A DNA stretch of 64,000 nt, taken from contig NZ_JAIUMR010000007.1 of NCBI RefSeq assembly GCF_022565475.1, positions 1-64,000 on the forward strand. The letters run 5' to 3'. Shown here one piece after another: positions 36,291-45,827 of this stretch (the first letter of the stretch is position 1; the number at the start of each line of letters is the position of its first letter). Source of the stretch: Aliidiomarina sp. (GTDB lineage: Bacteria; Pseudomonadota; Gammaproteobacteria; Enterobacterales; Alteromonadaceae). The translations under genes and the position numbers were made by a program. The notes beneath the pieces are model-generated. The model was not told where the DNA came from. It was given only the letters and a program-made list of their open reading frames with translations, and made no database searches.

Positions 36291-37120
36291 GCTGCTCGAA
36301 GCTCGTGGGTTGCGCCATTAGACTTTGCTGGCAAAAACTCATGGATCACCGCGGCGACCGTGTCGGGATGGCTCATATGCAAACAGTGACCTCGCGCTGG
36401 AACAACTTGAAGTTGGCTGTGCGGCATGTTTTCAGCCATATACTGACCGACAGTCACGGCGGCTAAAGAATCTTGGTCGCTTTGAATGAGGAGTGTCGGA
36501 TGCTGGTTTCGCGGTAGTAGTGAGCGATGATCAGAAAAGAAGGTTGCTTTTGCAAACGTTTTCGCAGTGATCGGATTGGTGCTACAAAAGCTTTCGGAAA
36601 GCTCGGAGGTTAATGCGCCAGCTTCTGTACCGGTGACTAACGGTGCTAAATAGTTGGCCCAATCAATGTAGTTCTTATCCATTAAATCAAGCAGCTCTTG
36701 CAGATCGTCGTGCTCAAAGCCACCTTGATAGTCGTCGCCATCGTTTAGAAAACAGGGAGAAGGGCAGACCATCACAAGATTGGCAATCCGCTCGGGTATT
36801 TTCTGCGCGGCAATCAAACTAATCATGCCGCTAACGGAATGACCGACTAACGTCACCTTGTTTAAATCAAGTGCTTCACAGATATCAATGATGTCTTGCG
36901 CATAACCGTCAAGTTCGGCGTATTTTTTACTGCAGAACGCGCTGAGGTCACTGGTGTTTGCACCGACATAGTCAAACAAGACAAGCTGAAAACGCTGTGC
37001 TAATTCAGGAATCAAAAATCGCCACATCTGTTGATTACAACCGAAACCGTGAGCAAGCATCAACACCTCTGATCCTGTCCCGAGAACTTCGACGTTGTTT
37101 CTTTGAATAACGTTTGTCAT
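36278..37120 (-). CDS. RsbQ-like alpha/beta hydrolase
   Basis: A 280-residue alpha/beta hydrolase very similar in layout to RsbQ and the plant KAI2/D14 receptors: LAHGFGCNQQMWRFLIPELA at the N-terminus, nucleophile elbow VGHSVSGMI (Ser95), acid near 217 in LIQSDQDSLAAVTVGQYM and His248 in ARGHCLHMSHPD. RsbQ is thought to process a hydrophobic small molecule for the PAS domain of its partner RsbP. Here the partner is a diguanylate cyclase gene that overlaps its end. It has no secretion signal. The natural substrate is unknown. Confidence 0.82.
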   Translation of the reverse strand: MTNVIQRNNVEVLGTGSEVLMLAHGFGCNQQMWRFLIPELAQRFQLVLFDYVGANTSDLSAFCSKKYAELDGYAQDIIDICEALDLNKVTLVGHSVSGMISLIAAQKIPERIANLVMVCPSPCFLNDGDDYQGGFEHDDLQELLDLMDKNYIDWANYLAPLVTGTEAGALTSELSESFCSTNPITAKTFAKATFFSDHRSLLPRNQHPTLLIQSDQDSLAAVTVGQYMAENMPHSQLQVVPARGHCLHMSHPDTVAAVIHEFLPAKSNGATHELRAACHT

Positions 37121-37294
37121 GACTATATGTAAAATCCATCATTACATAAATTAATAGAAAGTGATGTATTAAACACTTTTTACAATTCTTCTTCAACTTT
37201 TTGAGAATAGTCTATAGTCGGGCTTGAGCCAACCTTTATATTTCTGTGGAATTGTGCGAGCTCGAATCGGGGATCTGTGATTGCGGTGTTGGGA

Positions 37295-37322
37295 AACTCC
37301 TCGCCCTGTCGAACGAGGAGTT
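37295..37322 (-). terminator. Possible terminator after rhlE
   Basis: AACTCCTCG and CGAGGAGTT form a perfect 9-bp stem with a 10-base loop, 5 bases after the rhlE stop on the minus strand. Only three T follow, so it is a weak candidate. Confidence 0.4.
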
Positions 37323-37327
37323 GTGTT

Positions 37328-38620
37328 TCATGATGCGGATGGTTTCTTTGCGCTGTTGCGTTGGCCTGAATTCCCACGGGACGAATGTCCACGCTTATTG
37401 CCGCTGGTACGTTTCTTGTCTCCGCTCGCTTGAGGTTTACGCGGCGGGCGTTGCCCTTGCTTCGGCGCCGGTGTACTGCCATTCAAGGTAACGTCAGCAA
37501 AACCTTCAAGCTTGCAGCGCTCAATGGGTTGACCAATTAGCTTTTCAATCGCTTTCAGGGTTTTGAATTCTTCGTCCATAACCAGTGAAATTGCGTGACC
37601 GACTTGGCCTGCGCGACCAGTGCGGCCAATGCGGTGGACATAGTCTTCAGCAACTTGAGGTAAATCATAGTTGATCACATAGGGGAGCTTTTCGATATCA
37701 AGGCCACGGGCAGCTATGTCGGTGGCGACGAGCACTTGGACATTGCCAGATTTAAAGTCGGCGAGGGCTTTGGTTCGGGCGCCCTGACTTTTGTTTCCAT
37801 GAATTGCAGCTGCCAAAAATCCTTCGTTGTCGAGTTGCTTCGCTAAGCGGTTGGCACCATGCTTGGTGCGCGAGAATACAATGACTTGTGGCAAATTTAG
37901 GTTGCGCAGAATTTGCATTAACATGCGCGGTTTTTGACTTTTGTCGGCTGCATACATGGTTTGTTCGATGCGCTCGGCGGTCGCATTTGGCGGTGCCACG
38001 GAGATTTCAACAGGGTTATTCACTAATCCTTTCGCGAGAGCCCGAATATCGTTGGAGAACGTTGCTGAAAACATCAGTGTTTGGCGCTTCGCGGGCAGAA
38101 ATTTCATGATTCTCTTAATGTCATGAATAAAGCCCATGTCGAGCATGCGGTCGGCTTCGTCGAGTACCAGCATTTCGAGTTTCGGGAAACGAATTGCATT
38201 CTGCTGATAGAGATCTAATAGGCGTCCTGGAGTCGCCACCAGAATATCGACGCCTTTGCGCAGTTTCATCATCTGCGGGTTGATTTTTACCCCACCAAAG
38301 ACAACGGCGTAATTCAACGGCAAATTCGCACCGTAGGTGGCAACACTTTCGCCAACTTGCGCGGCGAGTTCGCGCGTTGGTGTTAAAATCAGTACCCGAG
38401 CTGTGTTCGCCTGCGCTCGTTCGTTACCCTTGAGCATTTCTAAAATCGGTAAGGTGAAGCCTGCGGTTTTACCGGTTCCCGTCTGTGCTGCAGCCATGAC
38501 GTCATGACCAGCTAAGACTGCGGGAATTGCTTGTTCTTGAATGGGAGTCGGTTCGGTATAACCTTGGCGTGTAAGAGCAGTAAGAATTTCAGGGGAAAGT
38601 CCGAGTTCAGAAAATGTCAT
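37328..38620 (-). CDS. rhlE: DEAD-box ATP-dependent RNA helicase RhlE
   Basis: A 430-residue helicase. All core motifs are present: [11 protein letters not shown] with the Q motif [29 protein letters not shown] (Walker A), [33 protein letters not shown], and in domain 2 [15 protein letters not shown] and [12 protein letters not shown]. The C-terminal 60 residues are a basic Lys/Arg/Gly/Ser-rich tail of the RhlE type, which aids RNA binding. RhlE works in ribosome maturation and RNA turnover. It stands alone. Confidence 0.92.
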   Translation of the reverse strand: MTFSELGLSPEILTALTRQGYTEPTPIQEQAIPAVLAGHDVMAAAQTGTGKTAGFTLPILEMLKGNERAQANTARVLILTPTRELAAQVGESVATYGANLPLNYAVVFGGVKINPQMMKLRKGVDILVATPGRLLDLYQQNAIRFPKLEMLVLDEADRMLDMGFIHDIKRIMKFLPAKRQTLMFSATFSNDIRALAKGLVNNPVEISVAPPNATAERIEQTMYAADKSQKPRMLMQILRNLNLPQVIVFSRTKHGANRLAKQLDNEGFLAAAIHGNKSQGARTKALADFKSGNVQVLVATDIAARGLDIEKLPYVINYDLPQVAEDYVHRIGRTGRAGQVGHAISLVMDEEFKTLKAIEKLIGQPIERCKLEGFADVTLNGSTPAPKQGQRPPRKPQASGDKKRTSGNKRGHSSRGNSGQRNSAKKPSAS

Positions 38621-38799
38621 GTATAAATGTGCAACTTAATAGTGATAAAGATGCTGCATTCTACCTTAGAACCGTGTTCGATGCAGTTAAATTTGCCGTT
38701 GACTAGATTTGCAAGCAAGCATGATTGGAAAAAGCGTATATGCTTAGGATGTGCGTTCTTTTATTAAGGACTGTCGTTTTATCATCGAAGGGGGTTTTT

Positions 38800-39915
38800 A
38801 TGTCCGCGAAAAAATCTGAATCTTTGATAAGAAATCTCCTGGAAAGTGCAGGTGTAGATATCAATGGTTCGAATCCTTGGGATATGCACGTGCACGATTC
38901 TCGTGTGTACGACAGAATTGTCGCGCAGGCGAATCTTGGTTTGGGTGAGAGTTATATGGAGGGGTGGTGGGAATGTGCTCATCTCGATCAGTTTTTTGAT
39001 CGTATTCTTTGCGCCAACCTGCAGAGCAAGATAAATCCTGTGCGACTGTTTGGCCATTATTTACGAGTCCAGCTTTTCAATCGACAAACGACGAGACGTG
39101 CTTGGCAGGTAGGCCAAGCTCATTATGACTTAAATAATGATTTTTACGCGGCAATGCTAGATTCACGAATGACATATACGTGCGGATTTTGGCGTGATGC
39201 GCCGACGCTGGAGCAAGCGCAAGAAGCAAAACTCGATCTCATTTGTCGGAAATTACAACTCGAGCCCGGAATGCGATTACTGGATATTGGCTGCGGGTGG
39301 GGTAGTTTAATGAGCTATGCGGCTGAAAAATATGGGGTCGAGTGTGTCGGTGTAACCGTATCAAAAGCTCAGGTGGAATGGGCACAACAGCGCTACCGCA
39401 AGTTACCGTTAATATTTCGACTACAAGACTATCGTGATCTCAATGAACGCTTTGAACGTGTCGTTAGTGTTGGCATGTTCGAACATGTAGGGCGTAAGAA
39501 TTACGCGACTTTCTTCGATGTTGCGCAGCGCTGTTTAGCAACTGACGGTTTATTTTTACTTCACACGATTGGCAAAAATAAACGAAATTCAACACCAGAT
39601 CCGTGGATAGACCGTTACATCTTTCCGAACGGTGAATTACCATCGGTTGAGCAAATAGGTGAAGCATCAGGTGGTAAGTTTGTCATAGAAGATCTGCATA
39701 ATTTTGGCGCTGACTACGATAAAACTTTGATGGCATGGCATGCAAACTTCACGAATGCTTGGCCACAATTTCAAACGAAACTTGGCGATACATTCGAGCG
39801 CATGTGGCGCTATTATTTGCTTTCTTGCGCTGGGGCATTTCGAGCGCGCGATATTCAACTGTGGCAATTGGTTTTATCACCGCGAGGCGTACGTGATGGT
39901 TATCAACGTGTATAG
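38800..39915 (+). CDS. cfa: Cyclopropane-fatty-acyl-phospholipid synthase
   Basis: A 371-residue enzyme that adds a methylene group from S-adenosylmethionine to unsaturated phospholipid acyl chains in the membrane, which strengthens it in stationary phase and under acid stress. Visible are the N-terminal lipid-binding part (ANLGLGESYMEGWWECAHLD), the entry VGQAHYDLNNDFYAAMLDSR, SAM-binding LLDIGCGWGSLMSYAAEKY and VSVGMFEHVGRKNY. ATG 38800 has AAGGGGG upstream. An extension from 38725 is unlikely. The gene is alone, as is usual. Confidence 0.93.
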   Translation: MSAKKSESLIRNLLESAGVDINGSNPWDMHVHDSRVYDRIVAQANLGLGESYMEGWWECAHLDQFFDRILCANLQSKINPVRLFGHYLRVQLFNRQTTRRAWQVGQAHYDLNNDFYAAMLDSRMTYTCGFWRDAPTLEQAQEAKLDLICRKLQLEPGMRLLDIGCGWGSLMSYAAEKYGVECVGVTVSKAQVEWAQQRYRKLPLIFRLQDYRDLNERFERVVSVGMFEHVGRKNYATFFDVAQRCLATDGLFLLHTIGKNKRNSTPDPWIDRYIFPNGELPSVEQIGEASGGKFVIEDLHNFGADYDKTLMAWHANFTNAWPQFQTKLGDTFERMWRYYLLSCAGAFRARDIQLWQLVLSPRGVRDGYQRV

Positions 39916-39923
39916 CCATGCGG

Positions 39924-41217
39924 CTAAACCGTGTTCGCCAAAATCACGTTCGCAGGCACTGGTTTATGGAAGTAAAACCCTTGTAATTCGTCGCATGCAA
40001 ATGATTCGCTAAAGGCGATTTGTTCTTTGGTTTCAATGCCTTCAACAATGACTTTCTTGTTCAATGTTTTTGCCAGCAACATGACCGATTCGGCAATTTT
40101 TCTACTTTCACTGCCATTGCTAACCTCAAGAACAAAACTGCGGTCCACTTTCACAATATCGATCGGCAACTTATGGAGCATGCTCAAGCTTGAGAAGCCG
40201 GTGCCAAAGTCGTCGAGGGAGACTTGAACGCCAAGTTCGCGCAATTGCTGTAAAACGGTTGTGACGACAACAAAGTCTTCAATAAATACGCTTTCGGTTA
40301 ATTCGACATGAAGATTACTTGGATTGACGGAATATTTTTCGAGCAGCTGCTTAATGGCCGCTGTGATGTCAATGCGGTCGAATAACTGAACGGAAAGATT
40401 AACCGCGACATAACGGTGCGGGTGGTCTTGGTTCAGCTGCGCTAAGAAGGCGATGGAGCGGTCGAGAACAAAATGGCTAATTTCGACGATCTGACCCGTT
40501 TGTTCGGCAACTGGAATAAATTCTGCCGGTGAGGTAAACCCACCCAGAGGCTGTGGCCATCGCTAAGGAAAAGACACTGACGGTGTTACCACCGCGTGCT
40601 TTCGCTGCTGACATGGCAACGTCAGCATGCTGAATGTGTTGCGTGGCGGTGTTGGCGGTTAACACCACCGGAGCGACACCAATGCTAGCGGTCAGGTGGA
40701 CGTCCAAGCCATCGACATACACAATAAATTCATCGCTGCTAAAGCGTGCGACTAAAGCCTCTGCGGGCACTGACGTTTTGATTCGCTGGGCAGCTTCGCG
40801 AAGAAGTGAGTTGCTATTCGGGGATTTCATGGCGGACAAACTGACTAAAATTGATGGCTGCTGTCAACTGAAAACGTTGGTTATCAGCGTTGACGACCGG
40901 TTTACTAAAGATCAGAACCGGCTGTCCCGCCATGACCGAGTCGACGGATAAGGCATAGGCTTCAGTGCCAAAGACTTCCTGCAACCATAATTGGCGAAAC
41001 ATAAAAGGCTAAGGGAGTATTTTCAGGAATTTGACAGATGATCGTGTACAGAACAAAACTTGCGTAACCCAAACTTACAGCGGCAACCGGGAGTTTAAGT
41101 AACCAGCGTGCAGTGAGTGTCGATAACAGGCTTGCGCCCAGAACAATACAGGCAATACCGGCAAAGGCTAAGAACCGCGGATAAATACTGCGGTGCCTCG
41201 ACCAAGTAGAGCAGAGG
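39924..41217 (-). pseudogene. Decayed membrane sensor GGDEF-EAL gene
   Basis: Reading the minus strand from the nadB end there is an open remnant with two hydrophobic helices (RFLAFAGIACIVLGASLLST, VSLGYASFVLYTIICQIP) that ends in a stop. A shifted piece follows (40814-41002; ALSVDSVMAGQPVLIFSKPV). Then comes a GGDEF remnant lacking its first half, with the motif changed to SSDEF (40477-40839). Finally an EAL piece appears from SPAEFIPVAEQTG in another frame through ELTESVFIEDF, DDFGTGFSSL, KVDRSFV, VEGIE and QGFYFHKP. The EAL signature block itself is deleted. There are several deletions and frameshifts and no start codon. Confidence 0.82.
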
Positions 41218-41227
41218 GCACCGCCGT

Positions 41228-42835
41228 CTATTGTTTAGACTTTGGACCGAGAATTGTGGCACTCGACTGCGCTAATGTGTTGGGATAATCGAGTGTGTAA
41301 TGCAGGCCACGGCTCTCTTTACGCTGCATCGCACTGCGAATAATTAATTCAGCGACTTGAGCGAGGTTACGCAGCTCGAGGAGATTATTACTGACGCGGA
41401 AATTGGCGTAGTAGTCATGAATTTCTTGCTGCAACAGCTCGACACGCCGCAATGCGCGTTCGAGACGTTTGGTTGTTCTGACGATACCGACGTAGTCCCA
41501 CATAAACAGGCGTAATTCGTGCCAGTTATGTTGGATAACGACTTCTTCATCGGAATCTGTGACGAGACTGTCATCCCACAAGGGTAACTCTGCTGGCAGG
41601 GTGACTTCAGGAAGCTTTGCCAAAATATCTGCCGCCGCCGCACGCGCGAAAACGACACATTCGAGTAACGAATTGCTCGCCATACGATTGGCACCATGCA
41701 AGCCAGTATAAGCAACCTCGCCAATCGCATACAGTGCATTGATATCGGTTCGTGCCGAGAGGTCGGTCACGACGCCGCCACAGGTGTAATGTGCTGCTGG
41801 AACCACCGGCATGGGTTCTTGGGTAATATCGATACCAAGACTCAGGCATTTTTCATAGATGGTGGGGAAGTGCTGCTGAATAAAGTCGCTTGGCTTATGC
41901 GAAATGTCTAAATACATGCAGTCGGCGCCGAGGCGCTTCATTTCAAAGTCGATTGCGCGAGCAACGACATCACGCGGCGCTAGCTCAGCGGCTGGGTGAA
42001 AGTCGGGCATAAAGCGGCTGCCGTCGGGACGCTTTAATATCGCGCCTTCACCGCGTAAGGCTTCGGTTAATAAGAAATTATGCGCTTTAGGATGGAACAG
42101 GCAGGTCGGGTGGAACTGGTTAAATTCCATGTTAGCGACACGACAACCGGCACGCCATGCCATCGCAATGCCGTCACCACTGGCGACGTCTGGATTTGAT
42201 GTGTATTGATACACTTTACTCGCTCCGCCCGTACATAACGCAGTGAAACGCGCACCGATGGTGTGTACGTTGGCGTCAAGGCGGCTCCACACGTAAGCTC
42301 CGAGACATCGTGTTTGTCCTGAGTCATCTTGCGTGGTGATTAAATCCACCGCGTTATAATGTTCAAGTACACGAATATTGGGGTGATTCAATGCTTGCGA
42401 CGTCAGTGTGCTTTGCACCGCACGACCGGTGGCGTCAGCAGCATGAAGAATCCGACGGTGGCTGTGTCCGCCTTCACGAGTAAGATGAAAACGCGGCTTG
42501 CCGTCTTCATCCGCTTCGCGGTCAAAGGCGACACCGAGCTCAATTAACCAATTTAAGCTGGCCTTTGCATGTTCAGCGGTATAGCGCACAACATTGTCTT
42601 CACACAGCCCCGCACCGGCGATAAGCGTGTCTTGAATATGCGACTCGATACTATCATTTTCATCGAAGACGGCTGCGATTCCACCTTGAGCATAATAGGT
42701 CGAACCTTCCGCCAGCGGTCCTTTGCTGAGGACGATGACTTGCATGTCTTGGGCGAGCTGTAACGCCAGTGAAAGACCGGCAGCACCACTGCCAATCACT
42801 AATACATCACAGGTAATCGTAGCGTCTGAAGTCAT
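41228..42835 (-). CDS. nadB: L-aspartate oxidase
   Basis: A flavoenzyme of 535 residues that oxidises aspartate to iminoaspartate, the first step of de novo NAD synthesis. FAD binding is seen in [20 protein letters not shown], active-site blocks are [18 protein letters not shown] and [20 protein letters not shown], and [31 protein letters not shown] and [19 protein letters not shown] follow. It is divergent from rpoE, as in many Gammaproteobacteria, where nadB and rpoE are neighbours. No strong ribosome site is seen before ATG 42835. Confidence 0.95.
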   Translation of the reverse strand: MTSDATITCDVLVIGSGAAGLSLALQLAQDMQVIVLSKGPLAEGSTYYAQGGIAAVFDENDSIESHIQDTLIAGAGLCEDNVVRYTAEHAKASLNWLIELGVAFDREADEDGKPRFHLTREGGHSHRRILHAADATGRAVQSTLTSQALNHPNIRVLEHYNAVDLITTQDDSGQTRCLGAYVWSRLDANVHTIGARFTALCTGGASKVYQYTSNPDVASGDGIAMAWRAGCRVANMEFNQFHPTCLFHPKAHNFLLTEALRGEGAILKRPDGSRFMPDFHPAAELAPRDVVARAIDFEMKRLGADCMYLDISHKPSDFIQQHFPTIYEKCLSLGIDITQEPMPVVPAAHYTCGGVVTDLSARTDINALYAIGEVAYTGLHGANRMASNSLLECVVFARAAAADILAKLPEVTLPAELPLWDDSLVTDSDEEVVIQHNWHELRLFMWDYVGIVRTTKRLERALRRVELLQQEIHDYYANFRVSNNLLELRNLAQVAELIIRSAMQRKESRGLHYTLDYPNTLAQSSATILGPKSKQ

Positions 42836-42895
42836 GATGATTTATCGTATGTGGAATTATTTTATGAATTTTACCTTTGTTTGTTGTCAATTTGC

Positions 42896-42922
42896 GAACT
42901 TTTTCACAAAGGGCTGGTCTAG
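42896..42922 (+). promoter_or_regulatory. Sigma-E type promoter of rpoE
   Basis: GAACTT (42896-42901), a 15-base spacer and GTCTAG (42917-42922) closely match the sigma-E consensus GAACTT-N15/16-GTCTAA. It lies 67 bases before the rpoE start and fits the known autoregulation of the operon. Confidence 0.8.
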
Positions 42923-42988
42923 TACTGCAGAAGAACAGCGGGCCCGGTTGATAATAACCTCAAAGGGTAGTGGAGAGAGTGGGCTCGA

Positions 42989-43570
42989 ATGAGCGAACAG
43001 GAAATCGATCAACAGCTGGTAGAACGCGTACAGCGTGGCGACCAACGTGCTTTTGATGTCTTGGTAAAGAAGTACCAACATAAGATTCTAAGCCTCGTTG
43101 CTCGTTATGTGAAACATCCAGGGGATGTGCCAGATGTCGCCCAAGAGGCGTTTATCAAGGCCTATCGCGCATTGCCGAATTTTCGCGGTGATAGTGCGTT
43201 TTACACATGGCTGTATCGTATTGCAGTAAATACAGCGAAGAATTATTTGGTCTCGAAAGGTCGCAAACCACCGTCATCAGATATTGATGCACAGGATGCG
43301 GAATTTTTAGATAATGGACATGGTCTGAAGGATATAGCTTCACCCGAAGGCATGTTGTTGTCCGATGAATTGAAGCGAACGGTGATGGCTGCCATTGATA
43401 GTTTGCCCGACGATTTAAAGCAAGCGATAACCTTGCGCGAATTGGACGGCTTAGGCTATGAAGAAATAGCGATTACCATGGATTGTCCGATTGGGACGGT
43501 ACGCTCTCGAATATTCCGGGCGCGGGAAGCGATTGATAAAGCCATTCAACCGCTACTTGAACAACATTAA
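42989..43570 (+). CDS. rpoE: RNA polymerase sigma factor RpoE
   Basis: The extracytoplasmic-function sigma factor of the envelope stress response, 193 residues. Region 2 (FDVLVKKYQHKILSLVARYV, DVAQEAFIKAYRALPNFRGD, SAFYTWLYRIAVNTAKNYL) and region 4 (LPDDLKQAITLRELDGLGYE, MDCPIGTVRSRIFRAREAID) are standard. It heads an operon with rseA, rseB and rseC and has its own sigma-E type promoter upstream. GGAGAGAG precedes the ATG. Confidence 0.97.
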   Translation: MSEQEIDQQLVERVQRGDQRAFDVLVKKYQHKILSLVARYVKHPGDVPDVAQEAFIKAYRALPNFRGDSAFYTWLYRIAVNTAKNYLVSKGRKPPSSDIDAQDAEFLDNGHGLKDIASPEGMLLSDELKRTVMAAIDSLPDDLKQAITLRELDGLGYEEIAITMDCPIGTVRSRIFRAREAIDKAIQPLLEQH

Positions 43571-43591
43571 GCGATTTGAGGATAGGATCTG

Positions 43592-44203
43592 ATGACAGAA
43601 CACCAACAAGAAAAGCTGTCAGCACTTTTAGATGGTCAGCTCGATACCGATGCGATGCAGGATCTGGTTGAGAATGCAGCCCATCGCGAACGTTGGTTTC
43701 GCTACCAACTAGTTGGCGCTATGCTACGTGGTGAAGTTAAAGAAGGTCAGTCAGTTGACATTTCTGCTGCCGTTGCCGCTGCTGTTGCAGCAGAGCCTCA
43801 ATACGCTCAAGCCGGTTCTAATGCGCATTCAGCTTGGACGCGCTTGAAACTGTGGGCCGGTCAGCGCAATTGGGTGCGTCCAGCAGCGAATGTTGCAGTG
43901 GCTGCAAGTGTAGCTGTTGTGGCTATCGTTGGTATTCAGAATTTACAACCGATTGACGATGGTGCTCCTGCGCTTGAATCGACTCAACGTTCAGCAACCG
44001 TATTGGAAACGATGCCGCTGGGTGGTGTGATTAATCCGGTTAGTTTTAATACCGTCGCGGCACCTGCAAGCAATGAAGGCGATGCCGATTTTGAACGGCG
44101 CTTATTGCAATCCTTCTTCATGGACCATCAACAACAGTTACAGTTAAATGAACAAGCAGAAGTCGAGTTGCACGATGTCAACATCGACAAACAGGATCCG
44201 TAA
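43592..44203 (+). CDS. rseA: Anti-sigma-E factor RseA
   Basis: A single-pass inner-membrane protein of 203 residues that holds RpoE until DegS and RseP cut it. The N-terminal sigma-binding domain has KLSALLDGQLDTDAMQDLV and RERWFRYQLVGAMLRGE, the membrane helix is about 98-117 (AANVAVAASVAVVAIVGIQN), and the periplasmic tail ends Glu/Gln-rich. It lies 21 bases after rpoE and overlaps the rseB start by 29 bases. Confidence 0.92.
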   Translation: MTEHQQEKLSALLDGQLDTDAMQDLVENAAHRERWFRYQLVGAMLRGEVKEGQSVDISAAVAAAVAAEPQYAQAGSNAHSAWTRLKLWAGQRNWVRPAANVAVAASVAVVAIVGIQNLQPIDDGAPALESTQRSATVLETMPLGGVINPVSFNTVAAPASNEGDADFERRLLQSFFMDHQQQLQLNEQAEVELHDVNIDKQDP

Positions 44204-45218
44204 ATATCGTATGCAAAACTATGTTGGCGCATTGTTCCTTTGTGGAGTTTTAGGTTCCAGCGCTGTGCTTCCAGCAGCTGCGCTAGCGCAGTCGGTTGAA
44301 GCACCGGTCCAAGAGCCGATTGAGCGGACTGTGGAACAGTCGATTCAAGACGGTCGAATTTGGTTTGAGCGCATGCAGCATGCGTTAAAAACAAAGAATT
44401 TCAGTGCCTCTTTGGTCCATGTTCAAGGTCAGCGTGTTGAGTTGTTCCGCTGGCTGCATGGGCATAGCGAAGAAGGCCAAGATCTTGAAGTTCTATATAG
44501 TTTGAATGGTCCGGAAATTCACATTGTTCGCCGGGCACAACGTGTTTCTTATTTTCATCCGATGATTTCGCCCTACAGTGTGCGGGCGAAAAGCCTTTTT
44601 GGTCCGATCCCTCTCGGTTTTTATGCTGATTTCAACGAACTCGCTGAGTCATACAATGCGGTGGCGATGGGCGGTGCTCGTGTGATTGATCGTCCTGCGG
44701 TGCATGTGCGTCTCGTACCGAGGGATCAAGAACGCTTCGGTTATTCGCTTTGGCTTGATCGCGAGACTGGAATGCTGCTGCGTATGGCAACGATTTCACC
44801 CTCCGGCGACATCCTTGAGCAAATCCAAATGACGTCTTTGGAATTATCGGATCAAATTAATCCTGACTTGTTACAAATTCAGCAAGTGGGTTTACCGCCG
44901 CTTGCACAAGACGAAATGAATCAACAAACGGTTCATCATGAATGGCAGAAGAATTGGTTGCCGCAGGGGTTTAAACGTGTCCGCGCCAATCATCATCGCT
45001 TACCCATGACCGGCATTGCCGCCGATTACTTTTTGTATTCCGACGGCATGACGCGTATTTCCGTGTATGTGAGCGAAGATCCGAAAGCGGCCAGTGCCCT
45101 GAGCTATGAAGGTTTAGATTCGCTCTATAGTCACCACCATCAAGACTATACAGTCACCGCCGTAGGTCGAGTGCCGATGGCGACCCTGCAGCGAATTGCA
45201 CTATCGGTGCGGCGATGA
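44175..45218 (+). CDS. rseB: Sigma-E regulatory protein RseB
   Basis: A periplasmic protein of about 347 residues that binds RseA and shields it from DegS until it meets mislocalised lipopolysaccharide. A signal peptide (LFLCGVLGSSAVLPAAALA) is followed by a LolA-like domain (FERMQHALKTKNFSASLVHV) and a C-terminal domain (LPQGFKRVRANHHRLP, YFLYSDGMTRISVYV). I chose ATG 44175 because it gives a basic n-region. ATG 44211 is an alternative and GTG/ATG 44148 seems too early. It overlaps rseA and the rseC start. Confidence 0.9.
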   Translation: MSTSTNRIRKYRMQNYVGALFLCGVLGSSAVLPAAALAQSVEAPVQEPIERTVEQSIQDGRIWFERMQHALKTKNFSASLVHVQGQRVELFRWLHGHSEEGQDLEVLYSLNGPEIHIVRRAQRVSYFHPMISPYSVRAKSLFGPIPLGFYADFNELAESYNAVAMGGARVIDRPAVHVRLVPRDQERFGYSLWLDRETGMLLRMATISPSGDILEQIQMTSLELSDQINPDLLQIQQVGLPPLAQDEMNQQTVHHEWQKNWLPQGFKRVRANHHRLPMTGIAADYFLYSDGMTRISVYVSEDPKAASALSYEGLDSLYSHHHQDYTVTAVGRVPMATLQRIALSVRR

Positions 45219-45652
45219 TTCGAGAGCTCGGTGAAGTCATTGCCGTGGATGGTCATTCAGTGACTATTCAAACCCAGTTAAAATCAGGCTGTAGCGGCTG
45301 TCAGCAACAAAATCATTGTGGCGCAGGCTTACTCGCGAAAGCCTTTCCAGATCGGCGGGGAGTTTTCGACGTTTGGTTGGAGAATCCACCGACCGTCGGC
45401 GCTCAGGTTGAGTTACTTATGCCTGAAAAGGCGATGATGCAATTTTCCGTGCTGATGTACTTACTACCTATTTTTGCTCTTTTTGCTGGTGCTATGATCG
45501 GTAGCTGGCTAGTGCCCGCTCATGAATTAGTCACGATCGGCCTGGCTGCTGTTGCCTTTGCGATGAGCTTTTATGGTTTGCGCCGCTACTTGCGCGCGCG
45601 CGATGCTCGGGTGCGGACCTTGTTACAAGTCCATCTTATTTCACCGCAATAG
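45215..45652 (+). CDS. rseC: RseC, SoxR-reducing family protein
   Basis: A 145-residue inner-membrane protein. The N-terminal part has four Cys (SGCSGCQQQNHCGAGLL) that may hold an iron-sulfur cluster, then two membrane helices (LMYLLPIFALFAGAMIGSWL and LVTIGLAAVAFAMSFYGL). RseC is needed for full sigma-E control and for reduction of SoxR in E. coli. Its start overlaps the rseB stop by four bases (ATGA). Confidence 0.92.
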   Translation: MIRELGEVIAVDGHSVTIQTQLKSGCSGCQQQNHCGAGLLAKAFPDRRGVFDVWLENPPTVGAQVELLMPEKAMMQFSVLMYLLPIFALFAGAMIGSWLVPAHELVTIGLAAVAFAMSFYGLRRYLRARDARVRTLLQVHLISPQ

Positions 45653-45827
45653 GCAGCTATTGAGCAAAAGCAATAGGAAGAACCCCGTTTTCGCGAGGAA
45701 TAAGGCGAAAATCGTGCCATCCCGAGCGGCTTTGATTGTTTCTCTGCGCTAAAAAAAGTAAAATTCGCCGCTTATAGACGGGAAATAGTCACAGCATGTT
45801 GCTGGCTGACCGGAAATTGAGGTGTAC

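Noticed and set aside
45657..45720. Short inverted repeats between rseC and lepA as a riboswitch
   Set aside because: Stems of only 6-7 bp without any recognised conserved aptamer pattern.
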